Shown here: positions 8,155-16,989 of the stretch, piece after piece | Numbering within the stretch: position 1 is the first letter of the stretch | How the letters are laid out: each line of letters begins with the position of its first letter | Source of the DNA: JBMNOZ01 sp050943335 | GTDB taxonomy: Bacteria > Bacillota > Desulfitobacteriia > Desulfitobacteriales > Syntrophobotulaceae | DNA length: 64,000 bases | NCBI GenBank assembly: GCA_050943335.1 | Contig: JBMNOZ010000007.1 | Coordinates: 1-64,000 of the forward strand | Direction of reading: 5' to 3' | Translations under genes and position numbers: made by a program | The notes under the pieces: model-generated | Seen by the model: only the letters and a program-made list of their open reading frames with translations | Told to the model about the DNA's origin: nothing | Databases searched by the model: none

Positions 8155-8493
8155 ATGAAAAAGGTATTGTTTTACGCTATGACCGGAGAAAGAGGAAGTT
8201 TTCAGCATATTCTTTTAAATGCTTTGGATTTAGCAAAGGCTGGAGCAGAGGTAAAGATTATATTTGAAGGTTTATCCGTTAAACTGGTACCGGAATTTGA
8301 ACAGGAAACTCATGAACTTTACTTCCGAGCCAAAGATTTAGGGCTGATCGCCGGTATCTGTAAAGGGTGCTCTGAAGTTTTGGGTGTTTTGGAAAAAAAC
8401 CAAGAGTCGGGACTTACTCTTTTAGACGACATGGATGGCCATGCTGGCATGAAGGACTATCTTAAAGAAGGATATTCGGTAATCAGTATATAG
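8155..8493 (+). CDS. DsrE/DsrF-like sulfur-relay family protein
   Basis: A 112-residue cytoplasmic protein with the DsrE-like fold pattern: MKKVLFYAM start, a helix, VKIIFEGLSVKLV, and a CKGC motif (about residues 84-87) followed by a C-terminal GYSVISI strand. DsrE-family proteins carry persulfide sulfur on conserved cysteines; the two Cys here could serve that role, but this subfamily is not biochemically defined. It lies 35 bases upstream of the CoA-disulfide reductase/rhodanese gene and is almost surely co-transcribed, which fits a role in handling sulfane sulfur. A strong GGAGGG site precedes the ATG. Confidence 0.75.
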   Translation: MKKVLFYAMTGERGSFQHILLNALDLAKAGAEVKIIFEGLSVKLVPEFEQETHELYFRAKDLGLIAGICKGCSEVLGVLEKNQESGLTLLDDMDGHAGMKDYLKEGYSVISI

Positions 8494-8528
8494 GAAACTT
8501 TGGAGGTTTTTGCAAAGGAGTAGTCTAG

Positions 8529-10238
8529 ATGAGAAAAAAACCGGGTCGGATTTTAGTAGTTGGGGGAGTGGCCGGCGGTGCTTCTGCAGCGGCCAGAATA
8601 AGACGCTTGGACGAGAAATGCGAAATTATTATGTTTGAGAGAGGACCCCATGTTTCTTTTTCTAATTGCGCTCTTCCCTTTCATTTAAGTGGCCTGATTC
8701 CGGATCATAAAGACTTGGTTTTAATGACTCCGGAGGATTTTTATAAGAATTATAGAATAGAGGCCCGGATTAACAGTGAAGTTGTAGCTATCGACCGGGA
8801 GAAAAAGGAGGTTAGGGTAAAGAATTTAGAAACAGGTGAAGAATACAGTGAACCTTATGACAAATTAATTCTATCCCCTGGTGCCAATCCCTTAATCCCG
8901 CCCTGGGAAGGGTTGGACTTAGTGAATGTCTTTACTATCCGCAATGTGGCGGACATCTCTAAATTAAACAGGTTTATAAAAGAAAACGATTGCCAGAAGA
9001 TTGCAGTTATCGGGGGAGGCTTCATCGGAATTGAGGCGGCGGAAAATTTAAGGCTCGCCGGTTATGAAGTCACTGTAGTGGAAGCTATGCCCCAGATCTT
9101 GAGATTTTTTGATTACGACATGGTTCAAATATTCCAGAAGGAGTTAATCGATAAAGGGATTGATCTCATTGTCGGGGATAAAGTCAAAAAATTTGAAAGA
9201 AATACTGTAATCCTGGAATCCGGGCGGGAAATAAAAGCGGAAGCAGTTGTTGTGGCTATAGGGGTTGTCCCGGAAACCACTCTGGCGCAAAAAGCAGGTT
9301 TAAAAATCGGAAGCACTGGGGCTATTGCTGTTGACCAGAACTTTAGAACCTCGGATAAGGATATTTATGCAGTCGGTGACGCGATCGAGGTCTATAATAG
9401 TCTTTTGCGCACTTACAGCAAGCTTGCTTTAGCAGGACTGGCCCAAAAACAAGCCCGGGCTGCGGCTGACCATATTTACGGGCGAGTTGTTAATAATACC
9501 GGGGTTATAGGTACTTCAGTAATAAAAGTCTTTGATTACAACGGGGCCTCTACCGGTTTAACCGAAGGGCTGATAAAAGCGGCTAATATGCAAATCAATT
9601 ATGATTCCGTATTGATTATTCCTAATGATAAAGTAGGGATAATGCCGGACAGCGCCCCCCTATTCTTTAAATTGATTTTTGAAGTCCCTACCGGCAGGGT
9701 TTTAGGGGCCCAGGCTATCGGAAAAGGGAATGTGGACAAAAGAATAGATGTTATTGCGACTTTAATTAAATTGAACGGTACATTAGAGGATTTGAAAGAT
9801 TTGGAACTCTGCTATGCCCCGTCTTTCGGGACAGCCAAAGATGTGGTGAATATAGCGGCTTTAGTAGGCTTAAACATCTTGCACGGCTGTTATAAACAGG
9901 TTCATGTTCACGAAGTAAGGAAATTGGTAGAGGAGGGCGCCTGTATAATTGATGTCCGAACCCCGGCAGAATTTGCCAAAGGTCATATTATAAATACCAA
10001 GAACATACCCCTATCTGAAATCCGGGAGCGGCTGGAGGAGATCCCCAAAGATAGACCGGTTTACCTCTACTGTCGATCCGGGCAGAGAAGCTATTATGGG
10101 GTAATGGCTTTACAGCATTTGGGCTTTGAGAATGTTTATAATGTTTCCGGCAGCTTTTTGGGCTTATCTTTTTACGAATACTACAATGACAAGTCCCAGG
10201 ACAGAAAACCCATTGTTACAGAATATAATTTTGAATAA
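8529..10238 (+). CDS. CoA-disulfide reductase-like flavoprotein fused to rhodanese
   Basis: A 569-residue protein of the CoADR-Rhd type. Residues 1-450 form an FAD/NAD(P)H disulfide reductase: an FAD-binding motif VVGGVAGGASAAARI, the single redox Cys in SFSNCALPF (Cys47), a second nucleotide-binding motif IAVIGGGFIGIEAAENL, and an FAD motif IYAVGDAIEV. Residues about 470-560 are a rhodanese domain with the active-site loop VYLYCRSGQRS. Family members reduce CoA disulfide, polysulfide or CoA persulfide, with the rhodanese passing sulfur to the flavoprotein. With the DsrE-like protein upstream this forms a compact sulfur-handling operon. The start ATG has an AAGGAG site. Confidence 0.88.
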   Translation: MRKKPGRILVVGGVAGGASAAARIRRLDEKCEIIMFERGPHVSFSNCALPFHLSGLIPDHKDLVLMTPEDFYKNYRIEARINSEVVAIDREKKEVRVKNLETGEEYSEPYDKLILSPGANPLIPPWEGLDLVNVFTIRNVADISKLNRFIKENDCQKIAVIGGGFIGIEAAENLRLAGYEVTVVEAMPQILRFFDYDMVQIFQKELIDKGIDLIVGDKVKKFERNTVILESGREIKAEAVVVAIGVVPETTLAQKAGLKIGSTGAIAVDQNFRTSDKDIYAVGDAIEVYNSLLRTYSKLALAGLAQKQARAAADHIYGRVVNNTGVIGTSVIKVFDYNGASTGLTEGLIKAANMQINYDSVLIIPNDKVGIMPDSAPLFFKLIFEVPTGRVLGAQAIGKGNVDKRIDVIATLIKLNGTLEDLKDLELCYAPSFGTAKDVVNIAALVGLNILHGCYKQVHVHEVRKLVEEGACIIDVRTPAEFAKGHIINTKNIPLSEIRERLEEIPKDRPVYLYCRSGQRSYYGVMALQHLGFENVYNVSGSFLGLSFYEYYNDKSQDRKPIVTEYNFE

Positions 10239-10251
10239 TTAATCAGATTAA

Positions 10252-10530
10252 TTTCAACTAACTCCTTACGATATCGTTGAAATATTTGTACCTTTTTCCG
10301 GTTATTTATTTGTTGCCGGGCAAGCCTCTTCTTATCTAACCGATCTTGGGATCTCCTTCTACGATGATTACGGGGATATTCAAATCCCTATGGAATATAA
10401 TAAAAATGGGGATTTTCAAAGTCGTCTTTACCGAGTTAATCCAGGGCGTCACTATCTTAAGGTCATTGATTTTAATATCGGGAGTTATGGACGGTATTAT
10501 GTTTTATTTGCGGATATGTTACAGGGATAG
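10252..10530 (+). pseudogene. Orphan C-terminal fragment of a beta-rich protein
   Basis: A frame of about 92 codons, open after a TAA at 10249, has no start codon near its beginning but reads as a real protein end: IVEIFVPFSGYLFVAGQASSY, DLGISFYDDYGDIQIP and INPG-type repeats ending GRYYVLFADMLQG, then a stop and a terminator. The alternation of hydrophobic and polar residues suggests a beta-sandwich like those at the ends of secreted proteins. No ribosome binding site or N-terminal part is present, so it is best read as a remnant of a larger gene lost by deletion. The family is not recognised. Confidence 0.5.
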
Positions 10531-10555
10531 GGCCCGGCCCTTTAGCTTTTGAAAC

Positions 10556-10595
10556 AGGGACAGCCTTTAATAAGGCTGTCCCTATGCCTTTTTGC
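10556..10595 (+). terminator. Strong hairpin terminator after the orphan fragment
   Basis: GGGACAGCCTT (10557-10567) and AAGGCTGTCCC (10572-10582) form an 11-bp stem with a 4-base loop, followed by a T-rich stretch. The survival of this terminator supports the view that the fragment upstream is the end of a former gene. Confidence 0.75.
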
Positions 10596-10629
10596 TGATC
10601 TTCTTTAGCCTGTTTGATGCGAAAAGTTT

Positions 10630-10863
10630 CTAAATGGAGTCGGAAAGGTCGTTGACTGTGGTCTCAATAATTTTAATTCCTTTTATTCCGATAAGTTCTC
10701 CGCCACTGGCGAGGAAGATGTTTTTATCAATTATAAGCTGCATTGCATCTCGGATTTCCTCAGCGGTAAGGTCTTCTCTGGGAGCGGGTAAAGTCAGGTT
10801 CGAGCTGCCGCCGCCAACAGTTGAAAAGGTCATTCTTAACACTTTATCGGTAGTAATAGCCAT
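10630..10863 (-). CDS. DUF2922 family protein
   Basis: A 77-residue protein (MAITTDKVLRMTFSTVGGG ... NLTLPAPREDLTAEEIRDAMQLIIDKNIF) typical of DUF2922, a short protein found across Firmicutes directly next to a DUF1659 protein. Function is unknown. It follows the DUF1659 gene by 17 bases with a GGAGAG site, so the two form an operon. Confidence 0.85.
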   Translation of the reverse strand: MAITTDKVLRMTFSTVGGGSSNLTLPAPREDLTAEEIRDAMQLIIDKNIFLASGGELIGIKGIKIIETTVNDLSDSI

Positions 10864-10880
10864 TTATCTTCTCTCCTTAA

Positions 10881-11105
10881 TTACTCGTTCTCTAAAGCAA
10901 AACGATTATCTCGTCTTACATCCAGGAGGGGGTATTCCAGTAGATTAAAAAGGGTGGCTGCTACTTCATAAATATCTTCATCACTGGCGGTGGGTTTAAC
11001 GTTGGTAAAAGTTTTTTGTCTGGTTATCGGTCCCCCGCCGGGTGTAAGTCCAGCTTGATAACGAGCAACAAAGATGGAGCCCAGCGGGACTGAGACAATT
11101 GACAT
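10881..11105 (-). CDS. DUF1659 family protein
   Basis: A 74-residue protein with the DUF1659 pattern (ITRQKTFTNVKPTASDEDIYEVAATLFNLLEYPLLDVRRDNRF). It is the first gene of the DUF1659-DUF2922 pair, has a good GGAGTG site before its ATG at 11105, and is divergent from the RND efflux operon. No enzymatic motif is visible and no function is established for the family. Confidence 0.85.
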   Translation of the reverse strand: MSIVSVPLGSIFVARYQAGLTPGGGPITRQKTFTNVKPTASDEDIYEVAATLFNLLEYPLLDVRRDNRFALENE

Positions 11106-11225
11106 GAAATAATCACACTCCTTGATTTTTGTTTTTTGGACCTAAATCCTTGCTTAACCCTTGTCCATTTTCAGTATATTTATTTCTTTATTAAAGGTGC
11201 AGGGTTTTGGAAAACTGAAAAGGGA

Positions 11226-11254
11226 TTGAACACCATAGTTAAAAGAAGTAAGAT
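11226..11254 (+). promoter_or_regulatory. Promoter of the RND efflux operon
   Basis: TTGAAC (11226-11231) and TAAGAT (11249-11254) are separated by 17 bases, 55 bases upstream of the adaptor start codon. Predicted from consensus. Confidence 0.5.
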
Positions 11255-11308
11255 AAAATAGTATTAAGTAAATAGCCTTGAGCAGTAATCGTACAGGGGG
11301 AAAAATTA

Positions 11309-12496
11309 ATGAGTATTAAAGAGCGGCTGAAAAAACACCGGAAAAAAATTGTTCTTTTTGGGGTACTTATTCTTTTAATATTATTGGTTGTTATCAGGCT
11401 GAAGGGAGTTAAATCCCCGCTCGAAAGTACAGAACAACAGACTTATATCCCGATCAACGCTCAAACTGTGGAAAAACAAAGCATTGCGGCTGAAATCACG
11501 GTCAGCGGCAAAATCCAGGCTGAAAAAGAGGCCTTAATTTTTCCCAAAAGCATGGGCCAAGTCCAGTCCGTGGCGGTAAAAGTTGGGGATTATGTAACCG
11601 AGGGCCAAATACTTTACAGTTTAGATAAATCAGATCTCCAGGCTACCTATGATCAAGCCCAAGCGGGCTATAAATTAGCCAAAGCAGGCTATGAGATGAA
11701 GAAAAAGGAGTATGAGCTGGCCAAAGCAAATTATGAAAAGTTAAAGGAACTTCATGAATTGGGCGGAATATCAGATCAAGAATTGGAACAGGCGGAAATG
11801 TTGGCTTCGGAAAATGTTTTAAAAAGCGCCCAGGCCCAGTTTGCTCAGGCCGAGGCTCAGTACCGAGCCGCAGTAAAGGCTTATCAGGATTTGGATATAA
11901 AATCCCCTATTGCCGGGGTAGTGACCGCCTTAAATTTAAAAGTAGGGGATATGGCTACTAATGCGGCTCCAGTAGCCACTGTAGTAGATTTGAATAATGT
12001 TTTTGTTTCCGTGAGTGTCAGTGAAAAGGTGATTAATCAGATCCAAAAGGGCCAGAAAGTGCTGGTGGAAGTCGATTCTGTAAACCAGACTATAGAGGCG
12101 AAAATCGATAGTCTTAGTCCGGCGGCAGACCAGAGAACAGGAAAATACGAGCTAAAAATTAAGATTAATAACTCGGAAAAAGTGCTTAAACCCGGAATGT
12201 TTGCCAAAGTGTTTATTGCCACGGCGACAAAACAGGACACCCTTGTTGTACCGGCTGAGGCGGTAGTTTTCCAGAACGGCAAAAACGTGGTTTTTGTGGT
12301 GGAAAATAATAAAGCCCGGGAAAGAGAAGTGACCCTGGGTTTGGAAAATGGCCGGCAAATTGAAATCTTAGAGGGCCTTCAGGCCGGGGATGTAATTGTC
12401 ATTAAGGGTATGAACTTTGTAAGTGACGGGGCAGAGATTAAAATAATAGAATTAGACGGGGTCCCTGTCGACCAGGGAGGAGGCGCTAAAGAGTGA
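11309..12496 (+). CDS. RND efflux membrane-fusion (adaptor) protein
   Basis: A 395-residue HlyD/AcrA-family adaptor. It has one N-terminal membrane segment (residues about 13-30, KIVLFGVLILLILLVVIRL), a lipoyl-like half (GQVQSVAVKVGDYVTEGQIL), a long Ala/Lys/Gln-rich helical hairpin (about 105-195), the second lipoyl half (DIKSPIAGVVTALNLKVGDMA), and beta-barrel and membrane-proximal domains. It links the pump to the outside of the cell. The 3' end overlaps the pump gene by four bases (GTGA), so they are translated together. In a cell without an outer membrane it would work without a TolC channel or with the TolC-like protein encoded at 193; the latter is speculation. Confidence 0.9.
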   Translation: MSIKERLKKHRKKIVLFGVLILLILLVVIRLKGVKSPLESTEQQTYIPINAQTVEKQSIAAEITVSGKIQAEKEALIFPKSMGQVQSVAVKVGDYVTEGQILYSLDKSDLQATYDQAQAGYKLAKAGYEMKKKEYELAKANYEKLKELHELGGISDQELEQAEMLASENVLKSAQAQFAQAEAQYRAAVKAYQDLDIKSPIAGVVTALNLKVGDMATNAAPVATVVDLNNVFVSVSVSEKVINQIQKGQKVLVEVDSVNQTIEAKIDSLSPAADQRTGKYELKIKINNSEKVLKPGMFAKVFIATATKQDTLVVPAEAVVFQNGKNVVFVVENNKAREREVTLGLENGRQIEILEGLQAGDVIVIKGMNFVSDGAEIKIIELDGVPVDQGGGAKE

Positions 12497-15400
12497 AGCT
12501 TTCAGAATTAGCTGTCAGGCGCCCTGTAACCATATTGATGATGATTTTTATTGTCTTGATCTTAGGGTTTGTGTCTTTTACTAAAATTCCCCTCGATTTA
12601 ATGCCGGAGATGGAGATTCCCGTAGCGGTGGTGAGCACTTCTTATCCGGGTGTGGGACCCCAAGAGATGGAAAAAATGGTTACTGTTCCCCTCGAAGAGG
12701 CAATAGGCACTACGGAAAACATAAAAAGTATCAATTCTATTTCCAGTGCCGGATCTTCCATGGTAATCGCTCAGTTTGAGTTCGGTACGGATATGGAAAG
12801 CGCTTCTCTGGAATTAAGAGAACGGATAGACATGGTAAAAGGTTTCCTGCCGGAAGAGGCTGGAGACCCCATGGTATTTAAATTCGATCCTTCTTCCATG
12901 CCGGTGATGATGCTTTCCCTTTCCTCGGATAGATTATCCCTGGCTGATTTGCAGGCTTTGGCTGAAAACACCATTAAGCCCCGGCTGCAAAGAGCTGAAG
13001 GCGTTGCGAGAATTGAGGTAGTCGGCGGCTTAAAGGATGTTGTGGAAATCAAGGTCGGCAGTGACAAACTCCAAGGCTATGGAATAGGAATGGATTATAT
13101 CGCCAATATTTTACGGGCCGAGAACTTAAGCTTGCCCGCTGGAGAAGTTAAAAAGGGAGCTCAGAAACTGACGGTCAAAACCGGCGCGGAATTTAAAACC
13201 GTGGAGGAAATCGAACAGCTAGTAATCCCTTTGCCCAGCGGCACTACCGTAGCCCTTAGCGATTTAGCGGAGGTTAATCTAAAGAGCAGCGAGCCGACAA
13301 ATATTGCGAAGGCTAATGGCAAAAACAGTATCGATTTGATGCTGAGCAAACAATCGGGTAGTAATACGGTAAAAGTTTCGGAAGCGGCGTTAAAGGAGAT
13401 TGAACGCCTAAATAAGGAAATTAACGGTACCCAGATTACAGTTATTTACGATACTGCGGATTATATTAAGATTTCTTTGAAGAGTGTCTACAACAACGCT
13501 TGGGTGGGCGGTATTTTAGCGATTTTTATCCTTTATCTGTTCCTACGTAATTTAAGGACCACCTTAATCATCGCTGTTTCCATCCCGATCTCCATAATCG
13601 CCACTTTCTGTCTGGTCTATTTCTCAGGCGTGACCTTGAATTTGATGACTATCGGGGGTTTAGCTTTAGGGGTTGGGATGCTGGTAGACAACTCCATTGT
13701 GGTTTTGGAAAACATTTATCGTTTCCGTTCTGAGGGCACTTCCCAGCGAGAGGCGGCAGTAAAAGCTGCTTCTGAGGTTAGCCTGGCTTTGATGGCCTCT
13801 ACCTGTACCACCCTGGCGGTTTTCTTACCCATTGTGTTTGTGCAAGGGCTAACTTCCACGATTTTCAAGCAATTAGCCATGACAGTCAGCTTTTCTTTGG
13901 CCGCTTCCTTAGTGGTGGCTTTAACACTGGTTCCGATGCTGAGCTCTAAATTTCTTAAAGTCGATGGGCGTTTGATTGATTCCCCGGCTTTGCCGGAAAA
14001 AGAGAAAAAGCCTATTCTCCGGCGGCTGAAAATAATAGATAAAATCGTGACTAGGTTTGACCGTTTCTTCCAGGGAGTTTATAAGACATACGGCTCGGCT
14101 TTAGCCTGGACTTTGCAAAAACGGAAAAGGGTGATCGCTATTGCGTTTCTGGCTTTTATCGGCTGTCTAGCCTCGATTGTTACTGTTGGGACGGAGTTTT
14201 TCCCCGACAGTGATGAAGGTTTTGTTCAAGTCAGTGTCACTCTTCCTGAAGGCGCGGATTTAAAAAGCACCGTTGCTCTTCTGGATGAAATAGAGGCTAA
14301 AATGAAAGGGATCCCGGAAATAGACACTGTGTTTTTGGAAGCCGGTTATTCCGGGAATATGATGAGTTCCAGCACTAACTCAGGGGTGATATATGTCAAA
14401 CTGCTCGAGGAAGCAAAACGCGAGCGGGATGTATGGCAGATAACTGACGAGATTCGGAGCAAGGTGCAGGATACCCCGGGGGCGAAAATCAATGTTTCCT
14501 CTATGGGAGCCGTAAGTTTGGGCAGTACTACGCCGATCAGTATTAGTATTTATGGCGAGGATTTAGAAACCCTAAAGGAAATCGGCGCTGATTTTGTAGA
14601 TATTGTTCAGGGGATTGAAGGAACTCGAGAGGTTAAATCCAGCTATCAGGACAGCATCCCCGAGGTGGAAATCGGAATCGATAGGCTGGCGGCGGCCCAG
14701 TACGGTTTAACTACTGCTCAGATTGCCCAAGGGGTGAAAGGGGCTGTTTCTGGTAGTACAGCTACTAAGTTTAAGAAGGACGGTAGGGAAATAGATATCA
14801 TCCTTAAAGGGGATGAATTCTTCAGCGAAAATATTCAAGGTTTGGAACAAATCCCCATCAATACTTCTCTAGGATTTCCCGTGGCTTTAGAGCAGGTAGC
14901 GGATATCTCTATTGTTCGCGGCCCGATCTCTATCAACCGCGCTGACCAGGAGCGAATGGTGACGGTGTCCAGTCAAATTGCCGGCCGGGATGTAGGCAGT
15001 ATTTCTAAGGATATCCAGACTGCCCTGGCCGGATACCAAATGCCGGATAAGTATTCTTATGAGATAGGGGGCGAGCAGCAAGAGATGGTTGAAGCGTTCT
15101 CTGATTTAGGGTTGGCACTGGTTCTAGCTGTTGTGCTCGTCTATATGGTTATGGCGGCCCAGTTTGAATCCCTTCTCTATCCCTTTATTGTCATGTTTTC
15201 CATGCCTTTAGGGTTTGCCGGGGGAATATTCGGACTCTTTGTTACCGGCACTCCCTTAAGTGTTCCGGCTTTAATCGGGTTGATTATGCTGGCTGGCATA
15301 GTAGTGAATAACGGTATTGTTTTAGTGGATTATATTAATATCCGGCGGCGAGTCTATAAAGAGGATCGGAATACTGCCATTACTAAAGCAGGAGCGATTC

Positions 15401-15618
15401 GTTTAAGACCGATTTTAATGACTACCCTAACCACTGTTTTAGGTATGATCCCCTTAAGTTTAGGGCTTGGGGAAGGAGCTACGCTGGCTGCTCCTTTAGC
15501 GATCGTGGTGGTTTGGGGGCTTGCCCTTTCGACCTTGGTAACCTTGTTGGTAATCCCGGTGCTCTACACTATGTTTGATGATTTAAGCGCTAAAGTGAGA
15601 AGAAGCGTAAGACGATGA
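12493..15618 (+). CDS. RND-family multidrug efflux permease (AcrB/MexB-like)
   Basis: A 1041-residue proton-driven efflux pump of the HAE1 type. It starts with the typical VRRPVTILMMIFIVLILGF membrane segment, has two large external loops, and 12 predicted membrane helices in two homologous halves. The helix-4 motif GLALGVGMLVDNSIVVLENIYR carries the Asp pair of the proton relay, and the second half contains LAGIVVNNGIVLVDYIN. The closing part TTLTTVLGMIPLSLGLGEG is also typical. The start GTG overlaps the adaptor stop. Length is normal. Substrates cannot be read from the sequence; no adjacent regulator is seen. Confidence 0.93.
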   Translation: MKLSELAVRRPVTILMMIFIVLILGFVSFTKIPLDLMPEMEIPVAVVSTSYPGVGPQEMEKMVTVPLEEAIGTTENIKSINSISSAGSSMVIAQFEFGTDMESASLELRERIDMVKGFLPEEAGDPMVFKFDPSSMPVMMLSLSSDRLSLADLQALAENTIKPRLQRAEGVARIEVVGGLKDVVEIKVGSDKLQGYGIGMDYIANILRAENLSLPAGEVKKGAQKLTVKTGAEFKTVEEIEQLVIPLPSGTTVALSDLAEVNLKSSEPTNIAKANGKNSIDLMLSKQSGSNTVKVSEAALKEIERLNKEINGTQITVIYDTADYIKISLKSVYNNAWVGGILAIFILYLFLRNLRTTLIIAVSIPISIIATFCLVYFSGVTLNLMTIGGLALGVGMLVDNSIVVLENIYRFRSEGTSQREAAVKAASEVSLALMASTCTTLAVFLPIVFVQGLTSTIFKQLAMTVSFSLAASLVVALTLVPMLSSKFLKVDGRLIDSPALPEKEKKPILRRLKIIDKIVTRFDRFFQGVYKTYGSALAWTLQKRKRVIAIAFLAFIGCLASIVTVGTEFFPDSDEGFVQVSVTLPEGADLKSTVALLDEIEAKMKGIPEIDTVFLEAGYSGNMMSSSTNSGVIYVKLLEEAKRERDVWQITDEIRSKVQDTPGAKINVSSMGAVSLGSTTPISISIYGEDLETLKEIGADFVDIVQGIEGTREVKSSYQDSIPEVEIGIDRLAAAQYGLTTAQIAQGVKGAVSGSTATKFKKDGREIDIILKGDEFFSENIQGLEQIPINTSLGFPVALEQVADISIVRGPISINRADQERMVTVSSQIAGRDVGSISKDIQTALAGYQMPDKYSYEIGGEQQEMVEAFSDLGLALVLAVVLVYMVMAAQFESLLYPFIVMFSMPLGFAGGIFGLFVTGTPLSVPALIGLIMLAGIVVNNGIVLVDYINIRRRVYKEDRNTAITKAGAIRLRPILMTTLTTVLGMIPLSLGLGEGATLAAPLAIVVVWGLALSTLVTLLVIPVLYTMFDDLSAKVRRSVRR

Positions 15619-15701
15619 TTATATTATCGATAGGCGGAAAAGTCCTTTACGGAGATCAGAAAAGGGAGGCTATAATTGTTTTCCGGAAGGGAAAAAGACC
15701 T

Positions 15702-15740
15702 AGAGAAAAAAGCACATCCCCGTGTTTACCACGGGGATGT
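15702..15740 (-). terminator. Strong terminator of ytvI (minus strand)
   Basis: On the minus strand ACATCCCCGTG and CACGGGGATGT (15714-15724 and 15730-15740) form a perfect 11-bp stem with a 5-base loop, followed by GC and six Ts. It lies about 80 bases downstream of the ytvI stop. The convergent pump gene ends at 15618. Confidence 0.7.
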
Positions 15741-15817
15741 AGTTTCCTAGATCCAGGTTCGAAAGCAAGTGACCAAAAGCGCGCCCTGCGTCCACACTCC
15801 GATAGAATGGAAGAACG

Positions 15818-16891
15818 CTAAAATTTATAATTAATATTGATAATTTTAGCTTTTACCAAGGCTTTATAGAAAATCAGAGCCAGGGGGAAGAGGAAGATTC
15901 CAAGTACGCCCATGACTTTAAAGCCAATCCACAGACTGATTAAAGTAGCCAAGCCCGTAAGCCCGATCCGTTCACCTAAAATTTTCGGTTCGATAGATCT
16001 GCGGACTACGGTAATAATCAGGAAAAGGATTAAGAGGCCTATACCGGTGAATATATCCCCGCGGAAAAGACTTATCACTGCCCAGGGGACGAGTATAGAG
16101 CCGGGGCCAATAATGGGCAGAATATCAAAGAGAACAATAACAAGAGCAATAATGGCGGAATATTTGACCTGCAGGATCATTAAGCCGATAAAACTCAAAA
16201 TAAAAGTAATAGTGCTTAAGATGATCAAGGCTTTAATAAAGCCCATTGCGGCCTGGCGCAAATCCCTAAGAACTAAAATGATTTTCTGTTTAGTTTTTTC
16301 TTTAAAGAAGGAGTAAAATCCTCTCCGCAAGTTATCCAGTTGGAAACTGAACAAAATTACCGAGATCAGATAAATAAGGGTCAGGAGGAAAAAGTTCGGG
16401 ATGGCAGTGGAAAGGCTGTAGGTGTAAGCCAGTAGTTTGGAAGCAACGTTGATGTGGGAGATCCCGTCTATGTATTCGATAATGATCTGATTGATCTGGT
16501 CCCCGGCGTTGTAAGGTAGCATACTGATTGTATCCTGAACGGACTGGGTAACATTCATAACCCAAGCTTGAATTAAGGGTCCATTATCCTGGATAAAGGA
16601 TAACAAACCGACGAGTTGCACGTATATTTTATTGATAATCAAATAAGAGAGTAGTAAGATGGTCCCTAAAAACAAAAGGTAAGTAACGGTATGAGCCAAA
16701 GTCTTTTTTATTTTCAGCTTTTTTGCAAAAAAGAGGCTGATGGGTTCGAGGAAAACAGCAGTTAAAAAGGCCAGTATAAAAGGGACAAAATGGGGTAAAA
16801 CCTTGTACAGCAAATAAGGGATGAGCAGGGTAGCGATAATAATAACGACCGCTAAAAATATTCTTTTGGAGTAATCCAATAAGCTCAACAT
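15818..16891 (-). CDS. ytvI: AI-2E family membrane protein, sporulation YtvI-like
   Basis: A 357-residue integral membrane protein of the AI-2E transporter/YtvI family. About eight hydrophobic segments are visible, with the family arrangement of three helices at the start, a soluble helical stretch (about residues 85-150, QAWVMNVTQSVQDTISML), and a C-terminal group including LFDILPIIGPGSILVPWAVISL and GLTGLATLISLWIGFKVMGVLGI. The YtvI branch is linked to sporulation in Bacillus; the general family exports small molecules or ions. It is transcribed away from the S41 protease gene and ends at the terminator near 15.7 kb. Confidence 0.8.
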   Translation of the reverse strand: MLSLLDYSKRIFLAVVIIIATLLIPYLLYKVLPHFVPFILAFLTAVFLEPISLFFAKKLKIKKTLAHTVTYLLFLGTILLLSYLIINKIYVQLVGLLSFIQDNGPLIQAWVMNVTQSVQDTISMLPYNAGDQINQIIIEYIDGISHINVASKLLAYTYSLSTAIPNFFLLTLIYLISVILFSFQLDNLRRGFYSFFKEKTKQKIILVLRDLRQAAMGFIKALIILSTITFILSFIGLMILQVKYSAIIALVIVLFDILPIIGPGSILVPWAVISLFRGDIFTGIGLLILFLIITVVRRSIEPKILGERIGLTGLATLISLWIGFKVMGVLGIFLFPLALIFYKALVKAKIININYKF

Positions 16892-16989
16892 CGATTATCC
16901 TCCATACTTTTAAAATCATTTTATAGGAATTCATGGTAATATGCAATTCCAATTATTTGTTGTATAATCATTACTATGGGGGAATGGAA

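Noticed and set aside
10346..10552. 68-residue ORF in the orphan-fragment region
   Set aside because: A different frame through the same bases reads a better protein end, so this ORF is a shadow.
15714..15740. Hairpin resembling an IS200/IS605 end or a single CRISPR repeat
   Set aside because: There is a single copy, no transposase or cas gene, and a T run on the minus strand makes it a good terminator for ytvI.
15615..15821. 68-residue ORF overlapping the end of the RND pump gene
   Set aside because: It has no ribosome binding site and runs through a perfect hairpin that serves as terminator of ytvI on the other strand; the protein is low complexity and basic.
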